Below, piece by piece: positions 61,091 through 64,000 of a stretch of 64,000 nt of DNA. The notes beneath the pieces are model-generated. The model was given only the letters and a program-made list of their open reading frames with translations, was not told the DNA's origin and did not search any database. The stretch lies in assembly GCA_964203235.1 (NCBI GenBank), contig CAXNLE010000002.1, positions 372,001-436,000 of the forward strand, in the 5' to 3' direction. The position numbers and the translations under genes were made by a program. The DNA is from BACL27 sp964203235 (lineage in GTDB: Bacteria; Actinomycetota; Acidimicrobiia; Acidimicrobiales; Ilumatobacteraceae). Position 1 is the stretch's first letter. Each line of letters opens with the position of its first letter.

Positions 61091-61668
61091 AAGCCGTGCG
61101 AGTAATTTCGGGTCGCGGTGTACCGCTCAAGCGCAGCGATGTTGACACCGATCAAATTATTCCGGCTGAATGGTTGAAGCGCGTTGAGCGAACAGGTTTT
61201 GAAAAAGGTTTGTTCTCGACTTGGCGTGATGATCGAAATTTCGTGCTCAATGACGAGCGCTATTCAGGCGCGTCAATTTTGGTTGCAGGTAAAAGTTTTG
61301 GTGTTGGGTCTTCACGCGAACATGCGGTTTGGGCGATTCAACAAGGTGGATTCAATGCGGTTATCGCCCCAAGTTTCAGCGACATCTTTCGCAACAACTG
61401 TGGCAAGAACGGTCTGATCGCCGTGGTTTTGAGTGAGGAAATAGTCAACAAACTTTGGCAGATTATCGAGAGCGACTCGACGACCGAAATCACTGTTGAC
61501 GTTGAGCGTCTCGTTGTTGAAGTTGCGAGCACTGGTCTTTGTGAGACTTTCGAGATGAACGCTGACACTCAAAATCGATTCTTAAATGGGCTTGACGACA
61601 TCTCGATTTCATTGCAACACAGCGATGAAATTTCGCGTTTTGAAACTAGCCGACCAGCTTGGTTCTAG
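61087..61668 (+). CDS. leuD: 3-isopropylmalate dehydratase small subunit LeuD
   Basis: This 193-residue subunit has the swivelling-domain motifs: SGRGVPLKRSDVDTDQIIPAEWLK at the N-terminus and GKSFGVGSSREHAVWAI near residue 65 that completes the active site with LeuC. Length fits the bacterial LeuD. Its stop codon TAG overlaps that of the convergent helicase gene in the palindrome CTAG (61665-61668). Confidence 0.95.
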   Translation: MKAVRVISGRGVPLKRSDVDTDQIIPAEWLKRVERTGFEKGLFSTWRDDRNFVLNDERYSGASILVAGKSFGVGSSREHAVWAIQQGGFNAVIAPSFSDIFRNNCGKNGLIAVVLSEEIVNKLWQIIESDSTTEITVDVERLVVEVASTGLCETFEMNADTQNRFLNGLDDISISLQHSDEISRFETSRPAWF

Positions 61669-62999
61669 CCAGCAACGATTGAACTCGTTAAAAACGAATT
61701 CAAATCAGCGAGTCGTTTGTCGTTTGAGAAAACCTCGATCGGCGCCTGGGTCTCAAGTCGCAAACCGCGCTGAATGATTCGACAAGTCGTGTGCTGGTTA
61801 TATTCGGCAAGTGTTACTGCCCAACCGTCTTTGCCGGCTCGTGCCGTTCGGCCAGAGCGATGTAGGTAAGTTTTAACTTCTAACGGCGGTACATAATGCA
61901 CAACGATGCCGACGTCATCAATGTCTATTCCGCGCGCCGCGACATCTGTGCAAACGAGAATATTCAGTTCGCGTTGGGCGAACTTGCGTAACGAACGTTC
62001 ACGCGCACCTTGGGCCATGTCACCGTGCAATGCCGAAACTTTTTCGCCAAGTGCGACAAGATCATCGGAAACTTTGTCGCAAGCTCGTTTAGTGTCGCAG
62101 AAAACCACTGTTTGACCACCTGCGCGGGCCATGGCGGCGATAACCCGATTTTTATCCATGTGGTGAACACCAAGAAATAAGTGGCGCATAGTGCCAACCG
62201 TGTCGGTCGGTGCATCAATGCTGACTTCTTTTGGAGACTTCATGTAACGCTTAACGAGAGTCGCAACTTGTCCGTCTAATGTTGCAGAAAATAACATCGT
62301 CTGGTGAATTTTTGTGACGTGTCGCAAAATCCATTCAACTTGTGGCATGAAACCCTCGTCGGCCATACGGTCTGCCTCGTCGAGCACGATGACTTCAACA
62401 TCACTGAGATCTGCCTCGTTTGATTTCAGCAGATCAATCAATCGAAGCGGTGTGGCGATGACGATTTCGGCGCCGCGATTGAGTTGATCAACTTGCTTGT
62501 CACGTGCCGCACCGCCGTAAACAGCAAGCACCCGCACACCGCAATGTTTGGCGATTGGCGCCAAGACATCGGTGACTTGCACAGCCAGTTCGCGAGTTGG
62601 CACGAGTACGAGACCACGAGGTTTCTTGGCGACTGCAGTTTGAGTCACGCGCTCAATCATCGGAACACCAAAAGCCAAAGTCTTGCCAGAGCCAGTTCGA
62701 GCACGACCGCACAGATCTTCGCCGCTCAATGCAACAGGTATCGCCTCAGTTTGAATTGCGAACGGAGCAGCAAAGCCAGCCGCCGCTAGACCAGCGTCAA
62801 CCCGTTCACTCACGCCGAGATCAGCAAAACCCGTCGGCGTTGAAACTGCTTGACGAATATTCGAACTCGAGCCGATATTGCCACTGGCGTTCTCGCTTGA
62901 TTCACCAGCAGGTCGCGGATTTTGCGGACGATTCGGTGTGCGACTTGAAGATTGGTTGGTCGGGCGAGGCGCGCCGCGACGTGATTTGGGGTCAGACAT
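61665..62999 (-). CDS. DEAD-box RNA helicase
   Basis: This 444-residue helicase has all superfamily-2 motifs: Q-motif region FADLGV and AIQTEAIP, motif I ARTGSGKT near residue 105, motif II DEAD (VIVLDEADRMADEGF), motif III SAT, and motif VI HRSGRTARAG. The first 60 residues are a Ser/Arg/Asn/Pro-rich disordered arm, and there is no long C-terminal extension. It probably works in RNA or ribosome remodelling in the cold. The transcription start would be close to the palindrome at 63062. Confidence 0.93.
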   Translation of the reverse strand: MSDPKSRRGAPRPTNQSSSRTPNRPQNPRPAGESSENASGNIGSSSNIRQAVSTPTGFADLGVSERVDAGLAAAGFAAPFAIQTEAIPVALSGEDLCGRARTGSGKTLAFGVPMIERVTQTAVAKKPRGLVLVPTRELAVQVTDVLAPIAKHCGVRVLAVYGGAARDKQVDQLNRGAEIVIATPLRLIDLLKSNEADLSDVEVIVLDEADRMADEGFMPQVEWILRHVTKIHQTMLFSATLDGQVATLVKRYMKSPKEVSIDAPTDTVGTMRHLFLGVHHMDKNRVIAAMARAGGQTVVFCDTKRACDKVSDDLVALGEKVSALHGDMAQGARERSLRKFAQRELNILVCTDVAARGIDIDDVGIVVHYVPPLEVKTYLHRSGRTARAGKDGWAVTLAEYNQHTTCRIIQRGLRLETQAPIEVFSNDKRLADLNSFLTSSIVAG

Positions 63000-63061
63000 C
63001 TGAACGCTCAGGCTACCAACGCGACCATTGTGGTCTTGGTCAAGACAGTCAACTCTGTTCG

Positions 63062-63077
63062 CTGACTCGCGAGTCAG
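63062..63077. promoter_or_regulatory. 16-bp perfect palindrome between divergent genes
   Basis: CTGACTCGCGAGTCAG is a perfect palindrome in the spacer between the DEAD-box helicase (starting at 62999) and the small gene at 63107. It is followed by TTTTG on the plus strand. It could be an operator for a dimeric regulator or, read as a short hairpin, a terminator for transcription towards the right. Its symmetry and position between divergent starts favour an operator. Confidence 0.4.
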
Positions 63078-63106
63078 TTTTGCCTGACCACTCAGACAGT
63101 AGACAA

Positions 63107-63328
63107 ATGTTTAGGTGGTCTGTAGGGTCAAAAATCGTGTTTATCAAAACTTCTCTTGAAAATTATTTGAGCAATATCGCCACGCTTGACGAGCCGCTAT
63201 TCACTGGTCGCAAGGGCATTGCATACGACTGGCAATCTTTACTCTTGCCATCTGAAATTGCATTTGATGCTTCACTTCACGCACTTCTAAACGCTGGCAA
63301 GGACGACTCCGCCACTCGATACGCGTGA
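63107..63328 (+). CDS. Small hypothetical protein coupled to the next gene
   Basis: This 73-residue frame starts at ATG 63107 (GTG 63137 is an alternative) and ends in a GTGA overlap with the saccharopine-dehydrogenase-like gene, which suggests translational coupling. The protein has no recognised domain; the central SLENYLSNIATLDEPLFTG and ALLNAGKDD stretches look like ordinary soluble sequence. It has no clear ribosome-binding site at the ATG, so the start or even the gene is uncertain. Confidence 0.4.
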   Translation: MFRWSVGSKIVFIKTSLENYLSNIATLDEPLFTGRKGIAYDWQSLLLPSEIAFDASLHALLNAGKDDSATRYA

Positions 63329-64000
63329 CCGCCCAAGTGCGCCCAAATCGGGTGCTCGTTCTCGGCTGTGGTTCTGTTGCGCAAGCGGTAATCCCGCTGA
63401 TGGTTCGCGACTTAAAACTTGACCCGAAGTCAATTTTAATTGTTGACTTTGTTGACAATCGACATCGCGTTGCAGATGTTTTGGCGATGGGTGTTAATTA
63501 CGAAATCGGCCAAGTGACTCGTGAAAATCTTGACAGTTTTTTGACAGAGCGTGTTGCGACTGGCGATATTTTGTTAGACCTTGCTTGGAACATTGACTGC
63601 ACGACAATTCTTGAATGGTGTCGCATGCGCGGCGTGCGATATCTCAATACATCGGTTGAATTGTGGAACCCATACGACAACATGGCGGCGACTCACCCGC
63701 TTGAACGCACTCTGTATGTGCGCCATCAATCAATCCGTAAAATGATTGCGAAGTGGGGATCAAATAACGGACCGAGCGCGGTTGTCGAGCACGGTGCAAA
63801 CCCTGGTTTAGTTTCTCATTTCGTCAAGCAAGCACTGTTTGAAATCTCAAATAAAATTCTTGTTGACGGGCGCGCTGGTTCGCGTCAAAGTGCGCTCGAG
63901 TCAGCGCTGGCCAGCGAGTCTTTTGATCGATTAGCGATGTTGACCGGCACGCGTGTTATTCACATCAGCGAACGCGACACACAGATCACAAATCAACCAA
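63325..64000 (+). CDS. Homospermidine synthase/saccharopine dehydrogenase-like protein, N-terminal part
   Basis: The first 225 residues are present; the gene continues past the window edge. The start is GTG 63325, overlapping the stop of the small gene before it. The N-terminal nucleotide-binding segment is VLVLGCGSVAQAVIPLMVRD, then a strand ending LIVDFVDNR and ILLDLAWNIDCTTILEWC, which fit the homospermidine synthase and saccharopine dehydrogenase group of NAD(P) enzymes. The EHGANPGLVSHFVKQAL segment near residue 155 is typical of homospermidine synthase. Product and substrate cannot be confirmed from half a gene. Confidence 0.78.
   Translation, partial: MTAQVRPNRVLVLGCGSVAQAVIPLMVRDLKLDPKSILIVDFVDNRHRVADVLAMGVNYEIGQVTRENLDSFLTERVATGDILLDLAWNIDCTTILEWCRMRGVRYLNTSVELWNPYDNMAATHPLERTLYVRHQSIRKMIAKWGSNNGPSAVVEHGANPGLVSHFVKQALFEISNKILVDGRAGSRQSALESALASESFDRLAMLTGTRVIHISERDTQITNQP

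Overview
The window looks like a chromosomal segment of a moderately low-GC actinobacterium (mid-40s % GC by eye), most likely a planktonic member of Acidimicrobiia. This is inferred from gene content and order: DUF501 followed by an exopolyphosphatase; moeA, moaA, moaC, a membrane protein and tRNA-Ala in a row; galU followed by FmdB and SAF-domain genes; and gltX close to tRNA-Gln and tRNA-Glu. No marker gene fixes the taxon. There is no rRNA, CRISPR array, insertion sequence or prophage.

0-13 kb: a truncated SDR gene, a DAO-type FAD oxidoreductase, then a molybdo-hydroxylase maturation block (CoxD-like MoxR ATPase, CoxE-like VWA protein, split XdhC/CoxI pair, MocA-like nucleotidyltransferase). 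No catalytic Mo-hydroxylase subunits are present. DUF501, Ppx/GppA, a GNAT, an enoyl-CoA hydratase, a PfkB kinase and an MFS transporter follow.

12-31 kb: acyl-CoA ligase, tRNA-Ala, moaC-moaA-moeA, glycolipid-binding-family protein, serine hydrolase, galU, a cysteine-less FmdB homologue, SAF protein, uppP, the tldE/tldD pair, PAP2 protein, dxs, an IMPase-family phosphatase, a CoxG-like protein and an N-acyl-D-amino-acid deacylase.

31-45 kb: an accessory sugar-modification island, AT-richer than its flanks. It holds a CapA-like lipoprotein, a sugar O-methyltransferase-like protein, a UDP-galactopyranose-mutase-like flavoprotein, a broken TylF-like methyltransferase, a 2OG-Fe(II) oxygenase, a LIC12192-type sporadic carbohydrate cluster protein, two SDR epimerase paralogues, two C-methyltransferase-family paralogues, a LpxA-like acyltransferase, a GNAT-formyltransferase fusion, a DegT aminotransferase and a FkbM methyltransferase. 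No glycosyltransferase, flippase or polymerase is recognisable, so it seems to build a heavily decorated sugar or small glycan moiety used elsewhere. One SDR and one methyltransferase paralogue have lost catalytic residues and sit together as an overlapping pair.

45-64 kb: class V aminotransferase, MOSC protein, a lipoprotein whose start codon directly abuts the CCA of tRNA-Glu, a 43-residue membrane protein, a TetR regulator, a hairpin-rich spacer, tRNA-Gln, DUF218 protein, gltX, a VIT1/CCC1-family protein, DUF2237, and branched-chain amino-acid genes (cimA, ilvE, leuB on the minus strand; leuC, leuD on the plus strand), greA, an alpha/beta hydrolase, a DUF2142 membrane protein, a DEAD-box helicase and the start of a homospermidine-synthase/saccharopine-dehydrogenase-like gene. 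Several convergent gene pairs share palindromic stop codons (TTAA, CTAG), and several gene ends carry short CTAG-containing duplications.
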